NCBI RefSeq assembly: GCF_027579695.1
Contig: NC_083587.1
Span: forward strand, 56,249,738 to 56,313,737
DNA: 64,000 bases
Direction of reading: 5' to 3'
DNA from: Neoarius graeffei
Lineage: Eukaryota > Chordata > Actinopteri > Siluriformes > Ariidae
Below are positions 10,918 through 22,215 of the stretch, piece by piece. Made by a program: the position numbers and the translations under genes. Position 1 is the first letter of the stretch. The number at the start of each line of letters is the position of its first letter. The notes under the pieces were generated by a model. The model made no database searches. It saw only the letters and a program-made list of their open reading frames with translations, and was not told where the DNA came from.

Positions 10918-11215
10918 TCAGAGAAGCAGCCTTGTCCCTAAAGGGTCGCTGGTTTGATTCCTGGGACCGGCAGGAAAAATGTGAGGGGAGTTGAGTAAAT
11001 GAAAAGCACTTTCCCTTCCTTCTGTATCATGGCTGAAGTGCCCTTGAGCAAGGCATCTAACCCCCAACTGCTCCGCGGATGCTGTAGTATAGCTGCCCAC
11101 TGCTTTGGGTATGTGTGTGCGCCCATTGCTCACTTGTGTGTGTTCACTGCTTCAGATGGGTTTAATGCAGAGGAGGAATTTCACTGTGCTTGAGTGACCA
11201 AAAGTAAGGCTTCTT
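10918..11215 (+). mobile_element. tRNA-derived SINE without the V core
   Basis: Box-B-like ggtttgattcctggg lies at 10950-10966. The tail matches the second V-SINE subfamily (cccttgagcaaggcatctaa, then gctgcccactgctttggg, then gatgggtttaatgcagagg). It ends in a cttcttcttcttct run. A decayed relative appears near 18955-19060. Confidence 0.75.
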
Positions 11216-11414
11216 CTTCTTCTGGATCTAATCAGAACTGTTTTGGCAGTTGATTGAGATTTAATCATACTTGGAGGACTTCATCATGACTAGTAAGGTA
11301 AATGATGAACAGTGGAAACGGGGAAATCAACGTGCAAGTCGGATATTTTGAATTTGATGGCTTCAATTCAAAAATGAGCTTGATTTCATTTTGAGGAGAA
11401 AAAGACTGCAAATG

Positions 11415-11692
11415 GAGTTTGCATGTTCTCCCCGTGTCTGCGTGGGTTTCCTCCGGGTGCTCCGGTTTCCCCCACAGTCCAAAGACATGCAGGTTAAGCT
11501 AATTGGTGGCTCTAAATTGACCGTAGGTGTGAATGTGAGTGTGAATGATTGTTTCTGTGTGTCAGCCCTGCAATAACCTGGCGACTTGTCCAGGGTGTAC
11601 CCCGCCTCTCGCCCATAGTCAGCTGGGATAGGCTCCAGCTTGCCTGCGACCCTGTAGAACAGGATAAACGGTTATAGATAATGGATGGATGG
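11415..11692 (+). mobile_element. 5'-truncated V-SINE with 13-bp target duplication
   Basis: The head is missing: the copy starts inside the core at gagtttgcatg, continues through the complete 3' half, and ends atggatggatgg. Target duplications aagactgcaaatg lie at 11402-11414 and 11693-11705. The truncation therefore happened during target-primed insertion, not by later deletion. Confidence 0.9.
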
Positions 11693-11919
11693 AAGACTGC
11701 AAATGCACCAGCTGGTCTTATTTAAAAAACAATAACAAACAACAGCTGCCATTGGTAAATGGAATTATGAGGTTTCTGAGCTTGTATCATGTGGTTAATG
11801 TACGTATGGTGCTGTTTTAGGTGGCCATCCTTTCTTCTTCAACAAGCACCCAATTACAAGCCAATGTCCATATATGCTGAGTTTCCAGCAAATGTTCGCA
11901 TGTTTTCCATGATTGTCTT

Positions 11920-11990
11920 GGTTCCATGGTGTAATGGCTAGCACTCTGGACTCTGAATCCAGTGGTCTGAGTTCAAATCTCAGCGGAGCC
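11920..11990 (+). tRNA. tRNA-Gln (anticodon CTG), possibly functional
   Basis: A 71-nt cloverleaf. The anticodon loop ctctgaa gives CTG (reads CAG, glutamine) on a perfect 5-bp stem (ctgga/tccag). The T arm ctgag-ttcaaat-ctcag is also perfectly paired. A- and B-box positions match vertebrate tRNA-Gln. Deviations: the acceptor stem has one A.C mismatch (position 7) and one G.T wobble. No T-run terminator follows closely. No CCA is encoded, as expected for a nuclear gene. It is not a SINE head: no V core follows for 55 bp and the anticodon arm is intact. It could still be an ageing pseudogene. Confidence 0.78.
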
Positions 11991-12045
11991 TATGAATCTG
12001 TTGTTCGCAGCTCTTGAAATAATATATTTCAACTGAAGGCTACTT

Positions 12046-12416
12046 TGGCGGCACGGTTGTGTAGTGGTTAGCATGGTCGCCTCACAGCAAGAAGGTTCTG
12101 GGTTCAAACCCAGCGGCCGGCAAAGGCCTTTCTGTGTGGAGTTTGCATGTTCTCCCTGTGCCTGTGTGGGTTTTCTCCGGGTGCTCCGGTTTCCCCCACA
12201 ATCCAAAGACATGCAGTTAGGTTGACGTGGGGTGGCCTTGGGCTGAGGTGCCTTTGAGCAAGGTACCTATCCCCTGACTGCTCCCCGGGTGCTCTGGTGT
12301 GGCTGCCCACTGCTCTGGGTGTGTGCGTGTGTTTATTGCTTCAGATGGGTTAAATGCAGAGGATGAATTTCACTGTGCTTGAAGTGTGCATGTGACTAAT
12401 AAAGGTTTTTTTTTTT
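12046..12416 (+). mobile_element. V-SINE, second tail subfamily, near full length
   Basis: Begins ggcggcacggttgtgtagtg (A box) with B box gggttcaaacccagc, followed by the V core. The tail is ttgagcaaggtacc, gctgcccactgctctggg, and gtgactaataaagg with a T-run. A clear target duplication was not found. Confidence 0.88.
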
Positions 12417-14256
12417 TACGTGTCTGTATTTTTACCTGGTGTTCTGTGTTCAAAGCAAACCGGTTTAGCAGCCTTGGTTTTTGTAGTCATTTTGCATGTG
12501 GATATATTTGCTTAGCAGGAACAGCTCCTGTTACTTTGTTGAACCTCCCTCTGGTAACTCTCATCAGATGTAGAGATATAGTAGGAACTTCCACTGAAAA
12601 TTGATGGCTTATTATAAATTTCCTTGTAAAGTTGAGATTAGTACTGTACATGCTGACGATCTCTTCTGAATTCAACCCATTGTGGCTTTTCAAAGCCTCA
12701 AGCCTTGTCATATCCCCATACCTATTGAATTTAATGAAACAATGATGACTGTTTTAATATTGCGGTCAAAAGTTATGAAATTTCTCAGCATTTTTTTTTT
12801 TTTTTACAGTAAGCATGGATGTAATTCTGGCAGGGACGGACTGAGACCAAAAAACGGCCCTGGACTTTCCCCCCAAATAGGCCCACTATACTATAGTATA
12901 CTATACTATAGTGCTATAGTAAAGTGCTATAGTGGTATACTGTCTGTCATAACAAAACCCACACCGATGAACTATTTTCATAACATTTTTTTTTTTTGTC
13001 ATAACAAAACCCATTTACAAATTAACAGGTTTTTGGGCTTTTGCTGGGGGTGGTAACTGAAAAACTGCTCCAGGCTGTAACTGTCTGAACTCGGGTGGCT
13101 GAAATATTGGGGCACTGATTCCTCATTCTGGCACTTTCCTGGACTCTCCCTGTCATCTTCTGAGCTGCCACTATCTTCAACCTGAATCAACAAACAGTTG
13201 AAAAGATGAAGTTGGATGCTAATCCTATTGTTGATTATATCTAAACTATGCAATGGCATCTAGGAAAACCCTTCACACTGTGCACTGACATATGCTTGAT
13301 TAACATTTAATAGTATTATTTGGAATGACAGCCTTTAAACCTGTACTTATACCTCAAAATTCTATTTTTAAAAACCAGCCAAAACTTTGGATAGACATAG
13401 CATTTGATACCTAGGCTACAGACAAGAAGAATAAAACAGATTTGGAGGTTTTTCCTAAATCCCAATTACATTTTTAGCCTTTTAGGTCTATTCTGTGTAA
13501 GAATTAGCCTGCTTGACACATTTTATAGTTTTAATATTATGCTGATTTTTTTGGTAGGTAAGCCTGACAAACAGATCTAAAATTAGGCTATTAACAAATT
13601 GCACAATGCAGTGCTGCTGTGATTAGTTATGATACCATTCAACCAATCATCCTTCAAACAACATTTGTAGCCTATTCCACAGACATTCCACCACGCACCA
13701 CGAAAGAGAAGACAAAGATAAATAGTGCCAAAATGGAAAACCCTTCTCCCCCTCAAACTTTTGGTTAATGATAGGCTAGAGCTTTGGTTCTCTTGAACGT
13801 AAAGAGCCTAATCTGCATGAATTATGCAGAGGTGAACATATGAAATCGCGGCCATTTGTGCTTGCCTATCTATTTATAATTGGCTTGCTTGATAGTTACG
13901 TGTTTGTTTTGACAGCAATAAACCACATATTTCTCATCATCACACCGCAAATCCAGCCAATAGAAGATTGGCCTACTATGAGAGGGGTCTATGAGTGGCC
14001 TTTACGTAACCTGTTTTATGCTATGGTTTTATGTCGTTGTCACTTACCGGTACCTCCTCCTCTGGTGAAATTCCCTCAGCTGCCTGCCCCTCATCATGAC
14101 TATCATCATCAGCATGTGGTTGGTCAGGTTGGATGTCCACCTGGTTCTCAGTCTCGCTCGGTGATAACGTGACATGAACGTTACTGCTGCTGCTTGCAGT
14201 TGCACTGCTGCCAAAAAGCTCTGTGAGCTTTCTAAAGCTTTCATAAGTCAAACAAG

Positions 14257-17223
14257 ATGGCGGCGCACGTGGTTGCAGCGGCTTACGGCTCTCCTTTTCA
14301 GTGCTCTTTTTTTTGTTTGTTTTTGTATTTCTTTCTTGCTTGTTTGTGCAACATCAGTTCTGCAAACATCCAGTACACCCGCCAGACACTTTTAGCCATC
14401 GGTGACCAACATCAGGCATCTGTTTCGAGCGACTTTCTCTTCACGCATAACATCCCAGATGACATAGCGAGACCGCCGGGCTCTCTGTGGATTGTTGTCG
14501 GGTCTAGGAGGCAGCACAGATGGAGGAGGGAGAGGAAGCAGAAGCAGGGCTGCAGGTCCAGTGCTACGCTAAGGCTAAGAAAACAACCACACAAGCCACC
14601 TCTACCGAGCCTGTATCTCTCCAATGCCAGATCCCTGGTGCATAAAATGGATGATCTGGAATTACAACTCGCTGGAAATCGCTATGTTGGGGACTGCTGT
14701 GTTTTAATTATCACAGAAACCTGGCTTCATCCAGAAATACCCGATGCTAGCTTGCAGCTAGCAGGCCGCACTCTGCTCCGCTGGGATAGGAATGTGAACT
14801 CCGGTAAGAGCAGAGGGGGAGGGCTCTGTATTTACGTGCATGATAATTAGTGTAACAACGGAACAATTATAGATAAACACTGTTCCCCAGACCTCGAGTA
14901 CATGTCTGTAAGATGCCGGCCTTTTTTTCTACCGAGAGAGCTAACTGTAGTGATTGTCACAGCTGTGTATATTCCACCTGACGCCTGTGTAAACACAGCG
15001 CTCTCTCTCCTGCTGAACACCGTTAACAAACAGCAGCGGGCCCACCCTGACGGTGTTCACATAATTGCAGGAGACTTTAATAAGGCCAACTTGAAGACTG
15101 TACTGCCCAAGTTTTACCAACATGTTAAGTGTTCTACTAGAGGGGAGAACACTCTGGATCATGTTTATTCTAACATCAAGCACGCGTACAGAGCCATACC
15201 CCTCCCCCACCTCGGCCAGTCAGACCATCTTTCCCTCCTGCTCTCCCCAGCCTACACCCCCCTCAGACACAGAGCCAGGCCCACCACAAGGACTATCACA
15301 ACCTGGCCTGACAACACACTCTCCAAACTACAGGACTGCTTTAAACAGACAGATTGGGACTTATTTGAACACCAGGAGCTGGAGACATTCACAGGAACGG
15401 TGCTGGACTATATCAAGTTCTGCATCGGGAATGTGACGGTGGATAAAAACATCCGGGTCTTCCCAAACCAGAAACCCTGGATGACCAGCCAGGTCCGCTC
15501 ACTCCTCAGGGCTCGCGATGCTGCCTTCAGGTCAGATGATAGAGCTCTGTACAGAGCTGGTCGAGCTGATCTGAAAAGAGGAATAAATAAAGCCAAGGCG
15601 GACCACAGGCTGTGCATAGAGTCCCACCTGTCCAGCAACAACACACGGGAGGTGTGGCAGGGCATTCAGGACATCACAAACTTCAGAGACTGTGATGTGC
15701 CAACAGGAGACTGGAGTGCGCTGCTAGCAGAGGAGCTAAATCGCTTCTTTGCTTGCTTTGAAACATCTCAGCAGCACTCATCTGCTCCTGCCCTGCCCCC
15801 ACCACTACACAGTTCCTACACCACTCCTTTCACTGTACAGGAGCACGATGTCAGACGGGTGCTCCTGGCAGTGAACCCGAAGAAAGCTGCCGGCCCAGAT
15901 GGTGTACCTGGTAAGGTGCTCAGAGCGTGCGCCCACCAGCTCGCCCCTACCTTCACCAGGATCTTTAACCTCTCCCTGGCTCAGGCAGTCATCCCGCCCT
16001 GCCTAAAATCTGCAACAATAATCCCAGTGCTGAAGAAGTCTCCCATCACCAGCCTGAATGATTACCGTCCTGTGGTCCTCACCCCTGTAATCATGAAGTG
16101 CTTCGAGAGACTAGTTCTTCAGCACATCAAGGACCACCTCCCCCCAGACTTCGACCCCTACCAGTTCGCATATCGCAGAAACAGATCCACAGAGGACGCC
16201 ATTGCCGTAGCTCTCCACTCTGTGCTAAATCACCTAGAGCAGCAGCAGAGCTACGTCCGCATACTCTTTGTGGATTACAGTTCAGCTTTTAATACAATAA
16301 TCCCAGACATCCTTATTAGAAAACTGGACACTCTCGACCTCCCCCCTCTCACATGTGCCTGGTTAAAGGACTTTCTTACTAACCGGCCCCAGACTGTGAG
16401 ACTTGGCCCCCACTTCTCTTCCACCTGCACGTTGAGCACCGGCTCTCCACAGGGCTGTGTGCTGAGCCCCCTCCTGTACTGCCTCTCCACCCACGACTGT
16501 AGTCCGACCCACAACAACAACAACCTTATCGTCAAGTTTGCTGATGACACCACAGTGGTTGGACTCATCTCAAAGGGAGACGAGGCAGCCTACAGAGAGG
16601 AGGTCCTGAAGTTGGCAGCCTGGTGTTCAGAAAATAACCTTGCTCTGAACACAAAGAAAACCAAAGAGCTCATTATTGACTTCAGGAAGCACAGCACCGA
16701 CCTAGCCCCCCTCTACATCAACAATGTGTATGTGGAGAGGGTCCACACCTTCTGGTTTCTCGGTGTCCTCATCTCCGCCGACATCTCCTGGTCAGCAAGC
16801 ATTACAGCAGTCATTAAGAAGGCTCAGCAGCGGCTACACTTCCTGAGAGTCCTCAGGAAGTACAACTTAAGCTCCAACCTGCTGCTGACCTTCTACCGCT
16901 CATCCATCGAGAGCCTGCTGACGTACTGTTTTACAGTATGGTATGGCAGCTGCACTGCTGTAGACAGGGAGAGGCTCCAGAGGGTAGTTAAGGCAGCACA
17001 GAAGATCATTGGCTGCCCTCTCCCCTCCCTGATGGACATTTACACCTCCCGCTGCCTTAGCAGAGCTAAGAATATTATCAAGGACAGCTCCCACCCTGGC
17101 TTTGATCTATTCGACCTGTTGCCCTCAGGGAGGTGCTACAGGTGCATCAGGACAAAGACAAATCGATTAAAAAACAGCTTCTTTCCAAAAGCCATAACCG
17201 CCCTGAACTCGGATATGCTCTGA
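14257..17223 (+). pseudogene. LINE ORF2 (endonuclease + reverse transcriptase), single premature stop
   Basis: The reading frame runs 989 codons with one interruption, TAG at 14848-14850 (after YVHDN). Domains: APE-type endonuclease (NARSL near residue 122, ITETWL, IAGDFN, and the terminal SDH in LGQSDHLSL); linker with NPKKAAGPDGVPG; reverse transcriptase palm with LFVDYSSAFNTII, SPQGCVLSPLLY and the catalytic FADD at 16537-16548; C-terminal block LLPSGRCYRCI...RLKNSFFPKAI. All visible catalytic motifs are intact. The first ATG is within the YY1-like motif, so the true start may be further in. No separate ORF1 is present. It encodes the machinery of target-primed reverse transcription and could act in trans only if the stop were read through. 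Confidence 0.92.
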
Positions 17224-17339
17224 CTTTATAGTCTATTTATTTTACTATTTTACTAATTTATAATGTGCAGTACTTTATAAGGTGACTCTCTATGCAATAC
17301 TTTTATAATTATGCAATACCACACTCCATAATGTGAAAC

Positions 17340-17580
17340 GCAACACATTCACCTCAGGACTGTGCACCTTACACACAACACATACACCTCAGGACTGTGC
17401 ACCTTACACACAACACATACACCTCAGGACTGTGCACCTTACACACAACACATACACCTCAGGACTGTGCACCTTACACACAACACATTCACTTCAGGAC
17501 TGTGCACCTTACACACAACACATACACCTCAAGTCTGTGTACCTTACACACAGCACATACACCTCAAGTCTGTGCACCTT
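17340..17580. repeat. 35-bp minisatellite in the LINE 3' region
   Basis: About seven copies of a 35-bp unit (ctcaggactgtgcaccttac plus acacaacacatacac) begin at 17353, 17388, 17423, 17458, 17493, 17528 and 17563. Because 35 is not a multiple of three, each frame yields the same peptide in rotation (CTLHTTHT...). These frames are artefacts. Confidence 0.92.
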
Positions 17581-18417
17581 ACCTTACCTTGCAATACTTC
17601 ATAATGTGTAATATTTTATCTTATAATGTGACTCTCTCGTGCAATAATTTATAATGTGACTGTCTCTGTGCAATACTTTATATGTGCAATACCTCACTCC
17701 ATAATGTGTAACACAACACATACACCTCAGACTGTACACCTTACACCCCCTTTTTTTTCCTCCCCCCTTCCTCTCTCTCTCTCTCCACGCTGTTTGCACT
17801 GTTATTGGAGATGCTTTAAATCTCATTGTACATGTGTATAGTGACAATAAAGGCATTCTATTCTATTCTACATTTTGAAGCATCTTCTTCAAGTGACTTT
17901 ACTTTCTTTTGTTTTAACTTTTCCCATCCACCTTTCTCCTTACGTTTTCTGCTTGCCATCTTTCTGTTGACAGACACTAACGTTACTCTTCTTTGTTGGC
18001 TTTTAGGCCTATGGAATAATGATTGACAGATAAATTATTATCTTAGCGCCTCCTGTTGTTAGTTGATAGACTGAAAATTTTGGTTATTGAACAGGGTCGA
18101 CGGCCGTAGACCGGACAGCCGTTCTGGACTTTTCCAGAACACACAGATTGCCAGTCTGCCCCTGAATTCTGGCTATGTTTCATAGATAAAAGCTCAAAGT
18201 CTCAAAGAGAATATATCTCCTTATAGGTACAAGTACACATTTCCAGTCAAGGTTTTTTTTTTTTTAGTTCTGTATCTTTGCATACAAAGATATTATAGTC
18301 TTTCTTTATAAGTGAGGATCCATGGACACTTAAATTTTAAATATGACTTTATACCAAGCTTAACCTCAAAAGTATTATCTTGTAAAGAAAACATTTGATA
18401 CATTTTTTTTTTCAGAT

Positions 18418-18650
18418 ACACTACATTGCTAAAAGTTTGTGAACATGCCATTCCAGATTTAGTTCCCCTTTTACTCTTAATATAACCTCCATTCTTCTGG
18501 GAAGGCTTTCCACTAGATTTTGGAGTGTAGTTGTGGGGATTTGCTCATTCAGCCACAAGAGCAAGAGTATAGTTGAGCACTGATTTTGAGCAAGAGAGCA
18601 TGGCACAAAGTCAGTGTTTTAATTCAAACCAAAGGTGATCAGTGAAGTCA
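18418..18650 (-). mobile_element. Degraded Tc1-like DNA repeat
   Basis: The left end cactacattgctaaaagttt and the following ccattccagatttagttccc through ggaaggctttccactagatt are the inverted counterpart of the right half of the element at 42126-42900. No transposase is left. Confidence 0.6.
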
Positions 18651-19410
18651 CTTTTGACATCAAACCATGATAAACGTCACTGATGCATTGCATCACTGAT
18701 ATTTATCATGCATAAGTTTGGGTGTGTCAGTTCCAGTGAATGGAAATCTCAACATTGCAGCACACAACGATTCTCAACACGTCTGTGGTTCCAAATTTGT
18801 GACAACAATTTGGAAGAGGTGAGCATATGGTATGAAGGACAGGTGTCTGCATAAGGTTGACCATATAGTTTATTTATCCAGTGAAACTGGGAATACTGGG
18901 AGTTGAAATTGCAACCGATCACTAACTTTGGGAACTACCTCTACTCATGGGAAGCCATGGTTAGAGAAGCTGTTTTGGGATCAAAAATTCACTGGTTTGA
19001 TTCCCTAAATGAACATGAATGGCTGAAATGCTCTTGAGCAAGCTATCCAACTGCCAACTATGAAACAAACTTTTTTTTTTTAAGTTCACCTGTACATGAT
19101 CCAACAAAGATATATGATCCTTACTTATTACCCACGATAGTGATGCAGGTTTGTGTTCTCTTGTTACACTCTTGGCTGGCATCATGCTTATTATTTCTGT
19201 GGATCCAGAGCCTATCCCAAGAACACAATACACCTTACAGTTTGTACTGTGTTCTTTGGTGTCCTTTGTAGGGCATCAGGCACACACATTTTTCACACAT
19301 TCATTCACACCTGGGGCAATTTATCACAGATGGTTCACCCACTGTCATGGCTTTGGGAGGTGAAAGGAAACTGGAGCACCTGGAAGAAATACAGTCTGTA
19401 ATCCTGTATC
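18651..19410. other. Spacer with old SINE-like relics
   Basis: 18955-19060 resembles the V-less SINE (ggtttgattccct, then cttgagcaagctatccaac). 19200-19400 is a strongly decayed reverse V-SINE-like segment (gagcctatcccaag, cattcacacctggggcaat, gaaactggagcacctgg). No coding potential was seen. Confidence 0.45.
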
Positions 19411-19423
19411 ATTGTCAGGATCA

Positions 19424-19771
19424 GGGCAGCACGGTGGTGTAGTGGTTAGCGCTGTTGCCTCACAGCAAGAAGGTCCTGGGTTCGAGCCCCGGGGCTGGCG
19501 AGGGCCTTTCTGTGTGGAGTTTGCATGTTGTCTGCATGGGTTTCCTCTGGGTGCTCTGGTTTCCCCCACAGTCCAAAGACATGCAGGTTAGGTTAACTGG
19601 TGACTCTAAATTGACCGTAGGTGTGAATGGTTGTCTATGTGTCAGCCGTGTGATGACCTGGCGACTTGTCCAGGGTGTACCCCGCCTTTTGCCCATAGTC
19701 AGCTGGGATAGGCTCCAGCTTGCCTGCGACCCTGTAGAACAGGATAAAGCGGCTAGAGATAATGAGATGAG
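19424..19771 (+). mobile_element. V-SINE with 13-bp target duplication
   Basis: Full-length copy with A box (tggtgtagtggttagcgc), B box (gggttcgagccccgg), V core and 3' end gataatgagatgag. Target duplications attgtcaggatca lie at 19411-19423 and 19772-19784. It sits inside an older, decayed SINE. Confidence 0.93.
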
Positions 19772-19943
19772 ATTGTCAGGATCAAATCCACGACCCTGGA
19801 GCTGTGAGGTGGCAATGCTACTTATTATTCCACTGTGTCGAAAATTGTTTGGGATTGAAGAATTTACTTGAACACGTGAGCTACAACTTCATGAAGGTAT
19901 CAAGGTTAGCTTCTATCTGACAATCTTAAGTGACGTACACATA

Positions 19944-21531
19944 CAATGTCTTGCGAAAGTATTCACCCCCCTTTGTGTTTGTCCTGCTTTGTCGCATTAC
20001 AAGCTGGAATTAAAATGGATTTTTGGAGAATTATCACCATTTGATTTACACAAAATGCTTATCACTTTAAAGGTGCAAATTGTTGTTTGTGTCACAATAA
20101 AACAATAATTAAGATGAAAAAGCAGAAATCTGGAGTGTGCATAGGTATTTACCCCCCCAAGTCAATACTTTGTAGAGCCACCTTTTGCTGCAATTACAGC
20201 TGCAAGTCTCTTGGGGTATGTCTCGATTAGCTTAGCACATCTAACCACTGGGATGTTTGCCCATTCCTCAAGGCAAAACTGCTCCAACTCCTTCAAGTTA
20301 GATGGGCTGCATTGGTGTACAGCAATCTTCAGGTTATGCCACAGATTCTCAATTGGATTGAGCTCTGGGCTTTGATTAGGCCATTCCAAGGCATTTAAAT
20401 GTTTCCCTTTAAACCACTCCAGTGTAGCTTTAGCAGTATGTTTAAGGTCATTGTCCTGCTGGAACCTTCATCCCAGTCTCAAACCTCTGGTCGACTCAAA
20501 CAGATTTTCCTCCAGAATTGCCCTGTATTTAGTGCCATCCATCTTTCCTTCAATCCTGGTCAGTTTTCCTGTCCCTGCAGATCAAAACTATCCCCACAGC
20601 ATGATGCTGCCACCACCATGCTTCACTGTAGGAATGGTGTTCTGTTTGTGCCACACATGGCATTTCCCATGATGGCCAAAAAGATCAATTTTAGTCTCAT
20701 TTGACCAGAGAATCTTCTTCCATGTGTTTCGGGAGTCTGCCACATGCTGCTGGGCAAACTCCAAACATGTTTTCTTAAGCATTGACTATTTTCTGGCCAC
20801 TCTTCCATAAAGCCCCGCTCTGTGGAGTGTACGGCTTAAAGTAGTCCTGTGGACAGATACTCCCATCTCCACTGGGGATCTTTGCAGCTCCTTCAGTGTT
20901 TTCTTTGGTGTCTTTTTTGCGTCTCTGATTAATGCCCTCCTTGCCCGGTCTGTGAGTTTTGGTGGGCGGCCTTCTCTTGTCAGGTTTGTAGTGGTGCCAT
21001 ATTCTTTCCATTTTGCTCTAATGGATTTAATGGTGCTCTGTGGCATATTCAAAGTTTGGGATATGTTTTATAACCCAACCCTGATCTTATACTTCTCCAC
21101 AACTTTGTCTCTGACCTGTTTGGAGGCTCCTTGGTTTTCATGTTGCTTGCTTAGTAGTGTTGCAGAGTCAGGGTCCTTCCAGAACAGGTTGATTTATACA
21201 GACATCATGTGACTGATCATGTAACCCTTTGATTGCACCCAGGTGGATCTTAATCAACTAATTATGTGACTTATGAAGTGAATTGGTTGGACCAGCTCTT
21301 ATTTAGGGCTTTCATATGAAAAGGGGTGAATACCTATGCACACGCCAGATTTCTGTTTTTTCCTCTTAATTATTGTTTGTGTCACAATAAAACAATTTTC
21401 ACCTTTAAAGTGGTAGGCATGTTGTGTAAATCAAATGGTGCTAACCCTCCAAAAATCCATTTTAATTCCAGCTTATAATGCAACAAAACAGGATGAACGC
21501 CAAGGGGGATTAATACTTTTGCAAGACACTG
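19944..21531 (-). mobile_element. Tc1-like transposon, family with cagtgtcttgcaaaag termini
   Basis: TA at 19942-19943 and 21532-21533 flank long terminal inverted repeats of roughly 170-200 bp (left ccccctttgtgtttgtcctg; right inverted equivalent). The 1.6-kb length is standard for Tc1. The same ends occur on the MITE at 4347-4703 and on the copy at 56010-57467. Confidence 0.92.
20162..21141 (-). pseudogene. Tc1-like transposase, broken
   Basis: A DDE transposase on the - strand. The N-terminal paired-like DNA-binding region (YGTTTNLTREGRPPK; RALIRDAKKTPKKTLKELQR) is followed by the catalytic region ([33 protein letters not shown]) and the C-terminus AAKGGSTKY. Several frameshifts and stops lie near 21050, 20785, 20590 and 20480. 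The first catalytic aspartate is also changed (ILWSNETK instead of WSDETK). It is inactive on both counts. Confidence 0.9.
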
Positions 21532-21599
21532 TAGGAAGAGATTAGCAGTGATGTGGTGACCAGAGACCATGGAATGTCAATGATGTAACTGTTGGTGAT

Positions 21600-22215
21600 G
21601 CGAAGTTGATGGGTATCAAGTGAAACTAATCTCAACTTTCAACCAACACCGATTGTCCCTCTGAGTTACATGTCGTTCTTGGGATCGAGATGCTGACCTC
21701 TTCTGCTCCTCGGACCTGCCTGATCCATCCTGGTGCCCTGTTTCTGGTTGGAGTCTCATCACATCGCTCCTGTGGAGGACGGCCCCATGTGGACAGTTGA
21801 AAGTCACACCTGGAAGACGCTCTGGACACTTACAGTAATGCTTTTATGGCTGAGGACTACAGTTGACTTGCTAACTTTAGGACTGCAGTTGTCATGAACT
21901 GTTTTGCACTCAAGTTTCCATCAATGAAGAGTTTATAACATCAACGAAACTGACTTCATGTTAAAACTGTTAATGTTATAGTCATGTTGTCTGTTGTTGC
22001 CCAAATGAGGATGGGTTCCCTTTTGAGTCTGGTTCCTCTCGAGGTTCCTTCCTTATGTCGTCTGAGGGAGTTTTTCCTTGCCACCGTCGCCACAGGCTTG
22101 CTCATTGGGGATAGATTAGGGATAAAATTAGCTCATGTCTTAAGTCGTTCAAATTCTGTAAAGCCGCTTTGCGACAATGTTTATTGTTAAAAGCGCTATA
22201 CAAATGACTTGACTT
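21600..22215 (+). mobile_element. 3' region of a dispersed retroelement, tail aagcgctatacaaatgactt
   Basis: A non-coding repeat ending gctttgcgacaatgtttatt then a gacttgacttg tail. The same end occurs in reverse at 6598-6635 plus 6955-7000, joined there to an ORF1-like remnant. Such tails are common in fish genomes and probably mark the 3' end of a LINE or its SINE partner. No ORF remains in this copy. Confidence 0.6.

Larger units (their letters stand above)
14255..17870 (+). mobile_element. Near-full-length CR1/L2/Rex1-group LINE
   Basis: The 3.6-kb element starts at a YY1-like motif (aagatggcggc, 14254-14264) and ends gtgacaataaaggcattcta followed by ttctattcta, a short tandem tail with no poly(A). 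It has a single ORF with endonuclease and reverse transcriptase, and a 3' region with a 35-bp minisatellite. The flanks rejoin the hAT exon exactly: tgcttcaaaatg | tttgacttatg when read on the - strand. The target duplication is therefore at most about 2 bp, as is usual for this LINE group. Confidence 0.9.
12831..18164 (-). mobile_element. hAT transposon with 8-bp target duplication, carrying a nested LINE
   Basis: Terminal inverted repeats: the left end begins cagggacggactgag; the right end, inverted, begins caggggcagactggc. The 8-bp duplication aattctgg lies at 12823-12830 and 18165-18172, which is the hAT signature. On the - strand, two exons of a transposase N-terminal region remain. One starts MASRKRKEKGGWEKLKQKKV (ATG near 17960). 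It is interrupted by the LINE at 14255-17870 and resumes as LTYESFRKLTELFGSS, ending at a splice donor (ggtaagtga, near 14050). The other starts after an acceptor near 13181 (VEDSGSSEDDRESPGKCQNE). No catalytic domain was found, so the element is defective. Confidence 0.9.

Noticed and set aside
17333-17654. Repetitive peptide CTLHTTHTPQD in three frames
   Set aside because: It comes from the 35-bp minisatellite in the LINE 3' region. All frames give the same peptide because 35 is not divisible by three.
19455-19871. 130-residue frames such as SVRSLHV..GFLRVLRFPPQSKDMQVRLTGD repeated at many loci
   Set aside because: They are translations of the V-SINE core, which recurs at every SINE in both orientations. 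Not a protein family.
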